64,000 bases of DNA from Tetrahymena elliotti 4EA (Eukaryota > Ciliophora > Oligohymenophorea > Hymenostomatida > Tetrahymenidae): contig JH720310.1 in the NCBI GenBank assembly GCA_000231825.2, forward strand, positions 612,813 through 676,812. Reading direction: 5' to 3'. The position numbers and the translations under genes are program-made. The notes beneath the pieces were generated by a model. That model made no database searches, was not told the origin of the DNA, and saw only the letters and a list, made by a program, of their open reading frames with translations. Position 1 is the stretch's first letter, and every line of letters starts with the position of its first letter. This document shows positions 1-13,290 of this stretch, piece by piece.

Positions 1-689
1 CAGCCAGCCAGCTATTAAGCTTGCTTGTTAAATATCTGAATAGTTAAACTGAAAATATTAAGAAATTAAGAATATTCTGTGATATTAAGAATGGTTAAAA
101 TTTCCAAGATAAAGTGAAATAGAGGGTTTGAATGGATGGAATATTAAATAAATAATTTACGTTTGATGCATCTAAAATTTTTATTTAAGAAGGGAAATAC
201 GCTCTTAACAGATGGTTTTATTAACTTTGTTGTTTATCATCTAATTTTTTAAATTTAACAAAGTTAAGTTAAAACCTTACATTGTCATAATCAATAAATT
301 ATTCTTATCTAAATAAATCATATTTTATGTAGATACCTACCAAAACTTAAGTTTTGATGTTGTTTGTTTGTTTGTTTTTGTAATGTTTTTTTGATAGAAA
401 AGGAATTTAAAATAGATACCTCTAAAATAAAAAAAATGTCATCAACATAATCAACAATTGTTGGTATTTTTTAGAAATCAATAGGTACTTTCCCATTTTT
501 CACATACTTTATTATTCCTTCTTCACATATTAAGGTTGTCTAACATTAAGAATAAAAGAATTATGTAAATCTCTTTGTTTTTGAAATCCAAATTATTAAT
601 AAATTTTAATTAATGAATGGTATTCCAATAGATAAAAATTGTTTTAATTTAAAATAAAATTAATCTATTTTGACCATAGAATCTTTTAA
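1..689. other. Intergenic AT-rich stretch
   Basis: No coding frame supported on either strand. It holds short simple repeats (CAGC at the left edge, GTTT near 360) and poly-A/T runs. It lies downstream of the minus-strand gene that ends at 690. Confidence 0.5.
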
Positions 690-1591
690 TCAATTTACAT
701 CCTCAGCGGGTGGTAAGAGGGGTATTTCATGCTTTTTCCAATCTATATAAGGATTTCCATCTTCATCGATGTCAACATACTTTTGCAAATTATCAACTTA
801 ATTTTAATTAAATATGCATTAAGAGAGATGAATTAGTAGATTGTTGATGTAAATGATCATGTACAAAGAATGAATAAATAAAATAATAAAATGTAAATGA
901 TTGATTAATTTGAAATTCAAATTCTGTTTAAGAGATAAGAAAAGTGAGAATACTTACTTGAATGTGTACGAAGGAATTAGTATTAATCTCTTAATTTCAA
1001 AGATTCTAATACGTTTTTGGCAGCAGTCATTTGTTCTAAATAAAAAACTGTATCTTTTATATAATTACACTCCTCTATTTTAATTTTGTCATAAGAGTAC
1101 TCGAATTTAGATGTGTTGTATTACAAATTGGCTACTAATTTTTTTTGCATGAGTAAATCTGCTAAGGGAATAGTGGGTTAGTCACTAATGCTGTTGAAAG
1201 CCACTTTGCAGGTTACTTATTGATTACTATCCTAACTATTTACACTATGCTTTGGAGAGGATTAAAAAGCTTTTGCAACAGTGCTTTCTCTTCTTATTTT
1301 GGAGAATGCTTCATAAAGAGTTATCTTTTCTTACTATGTTGGCTGTTCTTGCTAGTTTCCTCCTCCCCCCAGATTTGTTGAATCTTAAAGAATCAGTTTT
1401 ATTTGAGATGTTCTTCTAGCTAATTAATAATTAAATTAGAATTATAAATTGATTCTACTTGTTTAACATCTCAAATATCTTTATCTCCATGCAAAATATA
1501 ATTCAATACCTATTATAGGAGAATGTGGGGCCTCTGTATCGCTATCTGTATTTGATAATTCGGGGAAAAAATTTATTTTAGAGTTATTCAT
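690..1591 (-). CDS. Hypothetical protein, three exons, 216 aa
   Basis: The minus-strand frame starts with ATG at 1591 (MNNSKINFFPEL). Exons are 1591-1510, 1419-958 and 796-690, with GTATTG and GTAAGT donors and TTAG and TAAG acceptors, and codon phases agree at both junctions. The TGA stop is at 690-692. The protein has a Ser/Asp-rich N-terminus, a GGGGNQQEQ low-complexity patch, a helical charged middle (YDKIKIEECNYIKDTVFYL) and a distinctive tail, VDIDEDGNPYIDWKKHEIP, with an acidic loop that resembles but does not match an EF-hand. I do not recognise the family, and no membrane segment or signal peptide is visible. It stands alone, with long non-coding DNA on both sides. Confidence 0.8.
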
Positions 1592-4500
1592 TTTTGCTTA
1601 TTTTCTAATAAATCTTGATCAATCACTTTCTTACTTTACTTGCTTGCTTTATTAGTTGTTAAATATTAAAGAATAAAAGAAAGCTGATTTCAAAAAAAAA
1701 AGTTTGCTTAATTAATTAAACAAGGGGAGGTAGGGAGGTAGGAGGTATTTAGATTAAAAAAGTAAATCTGATTGAAAAAATATTTGGTAATTAGTTAGAT
1801 AAAGACTTGTCATCAAAATTTATCAAATTTTTTTGTAAAAGGCAAAGCAAGGATTTAAATTTGAAGGCTTTATTGTCAGAATAAAAGCGAAATAGAATAA
1901 CGAGATCTTCTATGCTTCATTATTTCTTCTAATAAAACAAAGTAAAGAGCCTTTGATACAATAATGAGTAAATAAAAAAATAAACATAAATTAAGTCTAT
2001 TTTTGAAGAGGATTAATAGGATTTTGCATCAAACTATTGATGGATCTCCGTTGTTGGTTCAAGAATCAAAAGTGAAGAATATTTCAACAAATTTTATTTT
2101 ATTGATTTTACTAGAAAAGTTATTTGAATAAAAGAATTCTTTGATGAGATCTTTTTAAAATAGACTGAATGTCGTCAAAGGTGATTCTAGTTACTTTGAT
2201 ACTAAATATCATAAGCTAGATTGGTTTCCAAATTTTTATGTCAGGCTTTGTATTTACAAGAAACCAAAGAAACAAGCAAACAAATGAATGACATTATTTA
2301 TTTTATAGGGTAAGTATTTGAATAGCTTTTCTTGTGACACTAATTATTGTTTTTGTATTACTTTAATCACTTTTTTATTTAGAAAATTTTTAATTTAAAA
2401 AATAATATCCTTTGACAATTTTATGTTTAGTTTCTATGCTCGTTACTCAGTTTAATATCTTAACAAATATTTAAAAATTAAGAATCTTTTCCTCTGATAT
2501 CTGCCTATCATTTCTGGTATTTGTAAAAAAATGTTTTTTTTCCATATTTTATGATAACAATTTGTTAATTTTTCCTTAAAGGTAATTTAATTTCCAATTT
2601 GTGTTAATTAGTTAAATCATTCGTGTTGAAATAAAAGATAAATAAATGACTTATTTGATTGAACTCTTTGTTTTTTTCTTTTATTTGTACAAATTGATTA
2701 TAGGTTACAAACTAAAAAAGTGCAGCTGCGTCATTAATTCCTACATGCGCAAAACTAAATATTTTCTTTTTCTACTTAATCACATTAAGGCTTTTATTGT
2801 TCACTATTGTAAGAAGTAAATACAGTTTACCAACACCAACAGATATTTGCTCAACAAGTAAACGAACAAAAAAATAAACAAATAATTTGAATTAAGATAG
2901 ATGTATGGCAGAGAGACAAAAATCTGTTTAATTAATGCAGTTTTATTGAATTGAATGTAAATTTAAAAGCAAAGATAGAAAATAGAATTGCATGACATGG
3001 TATAGAAAAATTATCATTTAGTTTTATCTATGGTGGGAGTGCTTACTGTTCCAAAAAAGTAACAAATTTACCCAGTTGTTTAAATTTAGTAAATTCTTTT
3101 AGATATTTTTTATTGATTTGATTTACTGAATAAAAGGGGAATTTGTGAATTTAATAATCTTTATTGATCAAGACTAAATTGATCAGTCAGTCAGTCAGAT
3201 AGACAGAGAGTCAGCCGCCAAACACTAAAAAAGGTATATAAGTAAGTACAGCAAATTTAAATATCTTTAAATTAAGAAATACTAAAAAATACAAATTTCA
3301 AATATAGAAAAAAAATTGCTTTAATTTTGATCAAGTATTTAGGGGTAAGACAAGCAGGCAGGTAGTTTCATGCTATATTAATAAATAAATTTATTGTAAA
3401 GAGTTGCAATTTGAAGTGCGTTAATTTATTTTATTTATTTTTAGTATACAATTCCGAGATAAGTAAAGCAGTTGATTCAAAATTTACAGCTTTTTTTAAT
3501 TGAAGTGAGTAAAATAGACGAACATTTATCAATTAATTACTATTTTGTTTTTCCATTCATACAGTTTAGTACTATCTTTTATAAATTCAAATAAAAGTTA
3601 TAAGTATAGATTTAATGTAGGAAAAAAAAATTGCGGCGATTGAATTATTGGTGTTTAATTGTATTTCAAAAATAGAAATTTTGAAAAATACAAAATATTA
3701 CTGTGTTTATAAAAATTTTTAATTTTTAGAAATATTTACTCGAATCTATCTCAATTATGGAAAGTATATTTATTTATTTAAGATCTTATTACCTTGCTCA
3801 TTCATTCATACATACCTAATACACTTGCTTAACATCAAGATTACTAAATTTAAAGCAAATTTAAATCAAGCTTATTTAAATGAATCAAATTTTTTTGAAA
3901 ACTAAATCTAACAAAATTGAAATGGATGAATTTATCTCTGAGAACTGTCATCACTGCATAGTTTATAAGAGATCATATGTATTTACAATTTTTGGCTAGA
4001 GTGTAAAGTCTATGAAAATTACTCTATATTTGCTTGATTGTTTATTTATTTTTCCGTCTATCATAAGATTCACCTACTCGCTTGCTTGTTTTGAATTCTG
4101 GAATTATTTAAAAAATAAATTAGATAAAACATGTGATAAAAATTAGTGCTTAGGTGATTGAGAAAAGAATGAAAGATAGTACTCAATTAAGTGAAAAAAG
4201 ATTAAAGCGAAAATGAAAAAATAAAAAAAGAAATTAATTAATTAGTAAGTAAAAAGGATGCGGTGGGATAAATAAATAGATTCTTTGATTGATTGGCAAA
4301 TTGTTTAATTTTAATTTTGAAATGGGGAATGGGTATTTATCAAGAAAAGAGTGCTTTTTCAGCACAGATTTCATTAAGAAAGAAAATAACTAACTAACAA
4401 AAACTAAATTATGAATTTAAAACTCATGCAAATAGATATATCGATATACCGCCAGCCAACTTGATTGCTTAATTGATTGAAAGATACATAAATAAATAAG

Positions 4501-4829
4501 CAAAATAAAAGAAAAGAAAGCGAGTATATTATATGTTTGTATATTTTTAGGAACAAGTAACTATCTTCATCTTCTCCTTAATTATTTCATTCCGCTTGTA
4601 CAAGAATATATCTATCTATCTCTCTATCATTCTATCTATCTATTCGTAAATTTCTTTGTAATTTGTTTAATTAAATTATTTCTTTTGTTTATTTTAATTT
4701 TTTTGTTAGTTTATTTCTTGTTTATTTGTTTTTGTTTGTTTGTTTGTTTGATTTGACCAATTTATTTTTTTAGTGTAATTAGAATTGTTTGTTTGTTTGC
4801 TTGCTTGCTTTTTTGTTTGGTTTGATTAG
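1592..4829. other. Long non-coding stretch with simple repeats
   Basis: No convincing exon was found here. Short tetranucleotide runs occur, for example CAGT near 3184, CTAT near 4610 and GTTT/GCTT near 4735-4810. The unidentified 5' exon or exons of the next gene must lie somewhere at its right end, because the exon at 4830 has no in-frame start codon. Confidence 0.45.
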
Positions 4830-7800
4830 AAGGAAATCAAATATCTTAAAGACTGATCAAATGCAATTATTTATAATAATTATTGAGGGAAAAATTTTAA
4901 TATAAATCATATTATTAAGAGTAAATAAAAACTTATAAATAAACCTGTAGTAATTACTACTTTCAAATTTCTAATAAGGAAGGCCGACAGCTAATCCCAA
5001 ACTTTTTTAAAGAAAAGATAGATCTGAAAATACCCTTTTACAAAACAGAGACAGTCCGTATTGCTTTTATCAAACTCAGAGAGCAATCCATTAAGAAAGA
5101 TAAGTAGTCTATCTCAGATAAGGGATATAAATTAAAGAAAACAGATTAAGTGATCTAAAAATTAAATATTTTTAAAAACAGGTATATATCAATTAACTAA
5201 CTTTTTTTACATAGCACTAATTTCTTTCTTTATTTAATTTTTCCGATATGTTTTTTTTTTCTCTTGAGTTTATTCTTTTCGCAAATTCAAATTTTAGGCA
5301 ACCACCCAACCCAATTCAATATTTCCGAATTTTCATTTGTTAATTTATTTATATACGTATGTGTCGTATTGGGAACTCAAGAAAGCTAAACCTGTTTATT
5401 TTTTTATATTACATAATAGATGAATATCGGAACTAACATTGGTATTTCAAACAGTCAGTAGAGTTCACTTTAAAGCTCTACTAATATTAGCAGTCCTATT
5501 ATTACTAGTCAAGGATTACCCTTTATGTATTAGCATCCATCAAGCTTGAGCCATATTCCTTTTATGAATATGCCATTTCCTTAAATCCCGAATATGCCTT
5601 CTATTGATTAAATAAACAACAACAATAACAATAATAACTCTGTTTTGAGTTAGAGTGATTAACATCAGTTTTAACTACCATAATCATAGCAAATGATTTT
5701 AAGATAATTGAATGAAATGAATGGACCAGCAAGCTCCTCTTAAATGGAGTTGTAATCTATGAATATGTAGAGGAGCTGCAGCTTAAATTAAATGTTAAAT
5801 AATGAACAAGCAGCAGCAGTAAATTAATAGTAGTAGTAGTAGTAGTAGTAGTAGTGGAAATAATAACTCCATTTTGCACAAAATCATATAAGTCCTTTGC
5901 ATTAAATAATGGCAGCAGAATAAGAGAAATAAAAACAAATTCTAAAAAACTAAATAAACGAGAATAATAACAACAGCAGCTTGATGACCAAAAATTTAAA
6001 TAAAAATAGCAATTCGAGCGGAGTTGTTACTCCAAACGAATTAGTATAGTAATTAAAAGAAAATCTTCCAACTCTAATGTACATGTAATAAGTGATTGAG
6101 TAGTATATCGCATACCACAAATATTATATTTAGTAAGCAAATTTATAATAATAACAATAAGCAAATATTTAATTAGACCAATTCTTACCTCCATTTAGCT
6201 AGAATATTGTCCCATTCAATGCATTTGGCTCAAACTCTTCATCATAGGCAAGTTCGCAATCCCAAATCAATCCTAGTACCAACTTGAGCTAGATAGAAAT
6301 TTCTCCTGCAAACTTAAATGTTTCAGTAAGCAATATCAGTAATCTTAACCAGATTTAGCTTAAATAGCAATAGAGCGATTAAAATTAGTTAAATTCACTT
6401 TCAGAATCTGCGAATTTGCAGGCTTCATTTAACGATAAGCTGAACTTAAACCCAAGTATCTAAGAAAAATTGCTGAAGAGACAAAAGGTTGCAGAAGAAT
6501 TAGCTGATTTGATGCATTTTTTAGTTGATAACATGACTGTTTTAAGTACTGACAAAATTTTTGAAAGAAAAAAGGATATTAAGTATTTGAATGAAAAAGA
6601 GTCCTCAATTTATGACTAAATCGTAAATAAATATTAATATTCCAAAAAAACAAAGGAAGAGATGATTAAGTTCATTCTTAGAAAGTGTTTTAAGTTTTTG
6701 AAGTCTGACATGAAACAAATCGACCTTTCCCAGCATCGCGAAATGGACAAGGCTTTCTTTGACAAGTATTTTGATTCTGCTGAATTTTCTACTGACGATT
6801 AATTCATGCCTTTCAAGTAAATTTCTATTCTCAATTACTTTTGCTTATATACAGAAAATTACAATTAAAAGTGCACCAGCTCTATAATATAGAATAGCAA
6901 ATTTTTATTTATTTTAAAATCATGAATCCTAGCTAAGCAAAGCTAAACTAAGCTAGCTGGTTTTACTAAGATAAATTTTAAATGAGTGATTATCATCCTA
7001 CTAGCTCAATTTTCCCAAAAGATAGACACAACCATACATTCTTACATACATAAATAGATACATAAGTAGTTAAATAGTGTTAGTGATATGCATTTTTCCA
7101 AATATCTTACAATACATATAATTATTTTCATAGCTGCCTATTCTCTCACTCACTATTATTATTTTTACCGATTTTCATCGACTTCAGATAAATATCAATG
7201 AAAATAATTACTTATTTATCGATTTATTCTCTATGAATTAAGAAACAAACAGCCCAATTCACCAAATGAATGAAACATACATTTATAATTTTATTTAGCA
7301 AAATTAATTTTTTTTAAACTTTCATTAGTACTGAGTCCAAAACTCCTTCAATTATAGATAAATTACTGACTACTTCCATTTTTGCCATTTATTTTTATGG
7401 CCATTTTACTTGACAGAAAATTGGATTACATTTTTTTTGAAACATTTTCTTTCACTCGACAAAGATATTCAATAAACAAACAAAGGAAGATTATTAAAAG
7501 AATATGCTGATTCAGCTTAGATAAGCAAAAAATGAATATTTAAAAAAAAATAAATAAATACCTTTAGTATTTATCATTAAGTACTTAGTACTGAATTAAT
7601 TCATGGCAAATAGATTTTACAAATTTTAATTATTTCCATAATCAAGCGCGCATGACTTTCTTTGTTTAATTACTTGCATGCTTGTAAAAATTAATTTGAT
7701 TTCAAAAAAACAAAAAAAAAAAAGCGAGCTAGTTAGCCACGAGTCTCATAATCTATCTATCAATCTATTGATCATTCTATCTTTAAATCAAATAATTACT

Positions 7801-9472
7801 TTTATTATAAGCAAATTTGAAATTTACTTGATTTGATTCCAAAAATATCTAGCAGGAATCAATCAAAGTTGTTCTTACATATGAGTGAACAATTGTGATT
7901 TTTAAAATTTAAAAATAAACGATATCATATCGGTTGTTTCATTTTATGATGCGAAAAGCTTCCCAGTAAAAACATATTTACTTATTTGTTTTCTAATTTC
8001 GAATAGGAAGAAATCCTCATTGAAGACGATGAACTCATAGTTTTTAAAGAAAATATTTAAGAGCCCTTCATTCTCTTAAGGATACCACTAATATATAGGT
8101 AATTACTTACTTACTCTGATACAAACTTCGTTTTCCACTAATTTTTTATAAAAGAAATAAATTCTGAAATCACATAATTTAATAACATGTAATAACAAAT
8201 TTTAAATCCTTACCATAAAAACATAAATTATTCATTAATTTATTTTATTTATATTATTCCTGACTAATCTCATCCCTTTCTCTCTCTCTCTCTCTCTCTC
8301 TTACTTACTTACCCCCACCTAACTAAATTTGTAATCCAAAGTTTTTTTTACTTAAGGAATCTTGAATTTAGTTTACACTCTCAAAAACTGTTCTCTCATA
8401 ACCAAAAAAGAACCATTTTCTCAGAAATAATTTGTCTCATTTAGAGATATAAGAAAATGATGCTAAATATTTACATTCATTGAATGATTACTTTACTTTT
8501 TTTGTTATCTTAATTTGATCTAAATCAAATTTAGATTCCTGATTAAAATTCAATTTTTTAAATCAAGAAGTATCTATCTATCTATCTAACTAACTAGCTA
8601 TCTTTTTAAATAAAAATGTAAATTATTATAGAGAAGTTTGAAGAAATCTCAGCCAAGGAAAACGAAAAAAAAGTCAAGAAATTTGTTAACTACATCCTTG
8701 AACTCATGGACAAAAATAAACTTGATGTAACATATCTATTTTTTCATATCAAACCCATTTTAACACATTTATGATTACTACATTATAATCTAGAAAATGA
8801 AGAGTTTTAAAAGACTCCCCTGGCTTAAAATATGGCTCAAGGACACTCACGAAATAGCTAAATCACTTCTTATTTATGAAGAATAGACCCCTTGTTAACG
8901 TAAATAGATTTAATTTTCTTCTCCTTTCAAATCTTTATCCAATAACCCCTATAAAAGCAAGCAAAAAAACAAATTATGCTTTTAAAAAATAAATTAATTA
9001 AACACTCTAATAATAAATAAGACTTTGTTTGCATGGTTTTATTTATCCTACTATATCTTATTCTTCCCCTTATTTAAAAAAATTGATTGAATTTGCTTAA
9101 AAATGAATGACTTTTCAAGCATGATTGATTGGTTAAAATACTTTCCTATAAATAGAATCACAAGAAATCTCATTCAGCAACTTGAAGAAGAAGCAAAAAT
9201 GTGAAGATGAGGAATAAAACTCTATCTCTAAATTGAGCAGTAACTATAACATGAAATCGGATGTAATTAAAATAGAAACAGATGATGGCATCAAGTAAGC
9301 CTATTAGTCTAACTCCGATAAAAACTTCAAATCTCCAATAACATAACCTATATAACAATTAACTTAAGTCAATAATCAATACCCTATCAACCCCTTAAAC
9401 CTTTCTTCCTCTGTTATGATATCTTCTAGTAAAGGTCTGAGCGATGACACTTCTATCCAAGATACTCATTGA
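4830..9472 (+). CDS. Q/N-rich ciliate-family protein, 5' end unresolved
   Basis: Exons are 4830-5181, 5455-6816, 8007-8098, 8632-8726, 8794-8899 and 9156-9472 (TGA at 9470-9472), and every junction keeps phase. The first exon reads in part LKIPFYKTETVRIAFIKLRE and has no ATG, so an upstream exon is missing. Its AG|GT end joins in phase to the CAAACAG acceptor before 5455. Alternatively translation starts at ATG 5420 (MNIGTNIGIS), giving 668 aa. The middle is Gln/Asn-rich, including nine consecutive TAG codons. The conserved C-terminal part contains EEMIKFILRKCFKFLKSDMK, then KTMNSQFLKKIF, then KSFKRLPWLKIWLKDTHEIA. From memory this order of blocks recurs in a ciliate-restricted family of unknown function. 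The 6817-8006 intron is unusually long (1190 bp). Confidence 0.75.
5828..5854 (+). repeat. (TAG)9 trinucleotide run coding poly-Q
   Basis: Nine TAG codons in frame inside the Q-rich exon, preceded by another TAA/TAG-type Gln codon. It directly illustrates the reassigned code and is a likely length-polymorphic site. Confidence 0.95.
8277..8301. repeat. (TC)n microsatellite
   Basis: About twelve TC units inside the intron between 8098 and 8632. Confidence 0.9.
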
Positions 9473-12013
9473 TTGATCAGTCAGTCTATCTAACTAAATA
9501 CAAATCTCTAACTCTCTATCTATCTAACTCTCTCTATTTTGATCAATCTATGATTCCCTAAAACTGTATAGTATAAATAAATAAAAAAGATATTTCAATC
9601 AATCAATATAAACCCCAACAAAAATGTATTATTATAAGTAGTAAGCTTTCAAATCAAAATTAAATTATGTATTGGTAAATTAAATAAATTTCGCTGCCTT
9701 CCTTTCTCTCTCATATGCATGCATGAATTAGTATGAATAAATAAATAAATCAATAAATAAATATGGCTATTAATTAGTTGCTATTTGATTGATGTTTATG
9801 GGTATACACGAATTACACTCAGTTCAAATAAACATCATACAAATTATTATTGGAAATCAAAGAAAACCATTCATTTGATTAATCTATAAAAGAATACAAA
9901 CAAACAATCATAAAGTCAAGAAGTAGCAAAAGTAAATAACAAACAAACAAACAACTAAACGAACTAAGAAACAAACAAAGAAAATAAAGATAGAAGAATT
10001 AAATTATTTAAACAATGTTTTAAATCTAAAACTAATGGTGAATATGAGCAAATACTAATTTAAAAATGTGCTTAATTGAATATATATATTAATATAATTA
10101 AAAAAGATAATCTTATTTACCGTTAGCTCTGCGAATTGGTTGAATTTTCTATCTAATTAAATATGAGTGAATCGGTATTTTTAAATCTTATGAAATTTAC
10201 TTCAATAAATTATTACCTACTATCTAACATCTAACCCTTATATTATCTGATAAAATATACTATGAATAAGTAAAAAATGAATAAACTAGCAAAGCAAACT
10301 AGCAAGCATATGAATTAATAAATCATTGTATTTATAATATATTTTTTTTGTCTATAACTCTTTTTGAATTAGTATAACCAACCTGCTGCTACTGCCTCTG
10401 TTTTTGTTTGTTCGTTTGTTTGTTTTATTTCGAATAATAAATAATCAATCAATCATCCAAATTAATTTGAAAACAAAATAATACAAAAAAATAATATATA
10501 AACCGTTTGATTGGTTTTTGTTGAAGCTTTCACTATCAAAGAATTAAAAAAAAGCGAAATAATACTTTTTTACTGTCTTTAAATTAAATTTTACAATTTT
10601 TTAGGCTGAATCATTTATCTCATAATTATTAAATTTCTCATACATACATACATACATACAAACAATAATACATTCATACATACTTATCGAAAAAATATAT
10701 CTTAGTGTAAATAAACTCTTTTCAACCTTTTATTCAAGTATCGTTAGGCGATCTTATTTTTAAAAAAAATCTTAATTACTTCCTTTATTATTTATTCTGG
10801 CTAAAAGGGTATCTCAACAATGCTATTTATTCATCACATCCTAAAACACACAAACAAAGTAAAAAACGTTTTAGCTTTTTTGAATATTTGTATCAAAAAG
10901 ATAAACGTCTATTTTTAAGCTTGTAAGAGTAAGAATTTTATTTTATATTTGTTAATTGACTATTTAGAAGTATTTGATTAAATTGATTTTATTTGAAAAC
11001 TATTCAAAGTCTTGTAGGTGAAGAATTTTAAAAGCAAATTTTGATTCTTAGTTGAGGAGATTTAGTTGATAAATATTATTTTTGATAGGTAGAATTTTAT
11101 ACAAGAAATCTTATAATACTTCGTGGTAAAAATAATAATCTTAAATATAAATCATCTTATAAATTTGTTGGTCTTTGTATATAAATTATGCCCGAAATAG
11201 CAGCACTCAAAGGAGCATTTACATGTATTTATATGCAAATAGTAAGTATTGAGTTACATTAATTAGGTTCCTTTTTCTAACTCGAAAAATAGTTTCTTGT
11301 TCGAGTAAATTAATATTCATCCTATACTTTAACTAGTAAAAACACTTTAATGTAAAATAATACAGATAAATTGTAAAAGCGCGTTTAGAGCCAACCTCTT
11401 AAAAAAAAGTATTATTAAAAAATGCTGGATATTAAGAGGAACTAAAAAATTGATAAAATGAATAAAAGAGGTATAATTTCGTTAAAAACCCTAAAGTAAA
11501 ACTAAATATAGTGTTTTATATATAAATCTAATAGTATTTTTATATTCGAAAGGAGGCTATAACAATGTCAAATTAAATTCACTGATTTGAGCTCTAAAAC
11601 AAACAACATATAATTAAATCAATCTAAAATAAATCAAAACAATTAAAATCCCTTTAAACATTTTTTCATAACAGTGATATTCAATATCTGCTTTTGATTA
11701 TCAAATAAAGGTAACCAAACAAAACAACCTTGTATCGTTCGTTTCTTCTTACTTTCAAAGAAGTTAAATATAAATCAAAAAAGTAATCTTTTTAGTATAA
11801 ACTCTAAACTAGAGGCTCTTATTGTCTGTCTCCAATAATCAATCATAATAGGTTAATTAAATTTTTTGTTTGTTTGTTTATTCATTCAGAAAATTTATAA
11901 AGCAAAAAATAAGGCTTACAAAAAATAACCTAGTAGAAGAAACCACCAAAATATCGAAGTTTCTTATTAAAATTAAGGATAACTTATTAATAATTAGACT
12001 ATTAAAATTCACA
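9473..12013. other. Intergenic region with microsatellites
   Basis: No gene was recognised. The stretch contains an ACAT/CATA run near 10640-10660, AAAC runs near 9940 and AAAT runs near 9740. A partial match to the Tetrahymena chromosome-breakage core lies at 11391-11400 and is judged not functional. Confidence 0.5.
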
Positions 12014-13290
12014 ATGGGATCTTCTCCTAGCATAGCTTAGAATAAAAAAAACTAATAAATTGCCAATTACAATACTCTTAAAAAGTAGGAGGAGGTTAAA
12101 TTGAATGAAGAAAATGATTTTAATATGCATAACAAAAGATCCCTCTTAGCGAATAATAATACCACTAAAAAAAGGAGTATACTTTTGAGTCATAAAGATG
12201 CTGAATCAGAATAAAACTAAGATGAAGTTTCCATAAAACATAGATTAAACAACAAGCAAAATAGAGGGTCTTTCTCTGATTTAGATGACAGTGATCATTC
12301 AAAGCAAGATGTATTTTCTCGCACTGAAATAAAACTTCAAAACAACAACGGAAGCATTTTTAGCAATCAAAAAAAGCATGGTGGATTCACTTAACAAAGC
12401 TCATTCCAGTAAAACCATTCTTTTAACTAGCATTACAAAGAAAGCTCATAAAAATCAGCATTTCCCATGCAATAGGAAAAGAGGCTTTTTGGAGATTTTT
12501 ATGTAAGTCCTGTAAAAGAGGTTGAAGACAGTAGATCTCCTACATATTTGACACACTTTAACAATGTACCTACTTATATATATATATATATATATAGCTT
12601 ATTAAAGAAAACATTACTTTGATAATTGGTTTAAAAATATTCTCTTAATTATTTGCATAGCACAATCATACTAAGCTTGAATATGAAAAACTTATTGTCA
12701 TCTTTGAAATCATTTTAAAAGAAAATAAAATAATTCTTCTTAGATTTTTAAAGAATAAAAAAATTTAATTTCTGGCTGATTATTGAGAAGTAATTTAAAA
12801 AATAATTTGTTATAAATAGGATGAATTAAGCACAACCGCTCCGAAAGAAGAAATGCAAAAGAAAAGAAAATAAAATGGATATGTTATCAGTGAGGAAAAA
12901 AAGCTGCCTGAAGGTAAACTTTTTGAGAGCAGAAACATTGTGGAAATAAAAGACAGGAACCAAAATTTCTTCACGAAAGGAAATGTAGTGCTCTCCGTAA
13001 ATCATTACAGTAACTTTAAAGCTTAAAGATCTGAAAATTAAGAGAAATTTTAGTCAGAGTTATTAAAGTAAGTGGTGGAATTAGGAATTTAGCCTACTGA
13101 ATACATACTTGATAACGCCATTAAGCAAGAATACGAAGATAAAAAGAATATAATATCTGATTTAGAGATTCAAGGATCCAAAAATTAAAAAAGTAGCAAC
13201 CGCCAAAAAGTTTAGATCATCATCTATCCAGGCTTTCATGAGGTTTTCCAAAATAAAACAACTTAAAAGAAAACGATCCATTCAAACTGA
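12014..13290 (+). CDS. Hypothetical protein with possible N-myristoylation site
   Basis: Two exons, 12014-12565 and 12820-13290, give 340 aa. The junction is AAT|GTACC to AATAG|GAT in phase 0, and the stop is TGA at 13288. The protein begins MGSSPSIAQ. Gly2 with Ser6 fits the general N-myristoylation pattern, so attachment to a membrane is possible (inference). The first exon is polar and rich in Asn, Gln, Lys and Ser, and is probably disordered. The second exon looks more ordered (LPEGKLFESRNIVEIKD, then NVVLSVNHYSNF). It ends with a hydrophobic segment, QIIIYPGFHEVF. No known domain was recognised. The intron contains a TA dinucleotide run. Confidence 0.82.
12575..12596. repeat. (TA)n microsatellite in intron
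   Basis: A run of about eleven TA units just inside the donor of the 12566-12819 intron. Confidence 0.9.

Noticed and set aside
11391..11400. CCAACCTCTT, the core of the Tetrahymena chromosome-breakage sequence
   Set aside because: The flanking bases do not match the 15-bp element, and no telomere or gap occurs here, so it is most likely chance.
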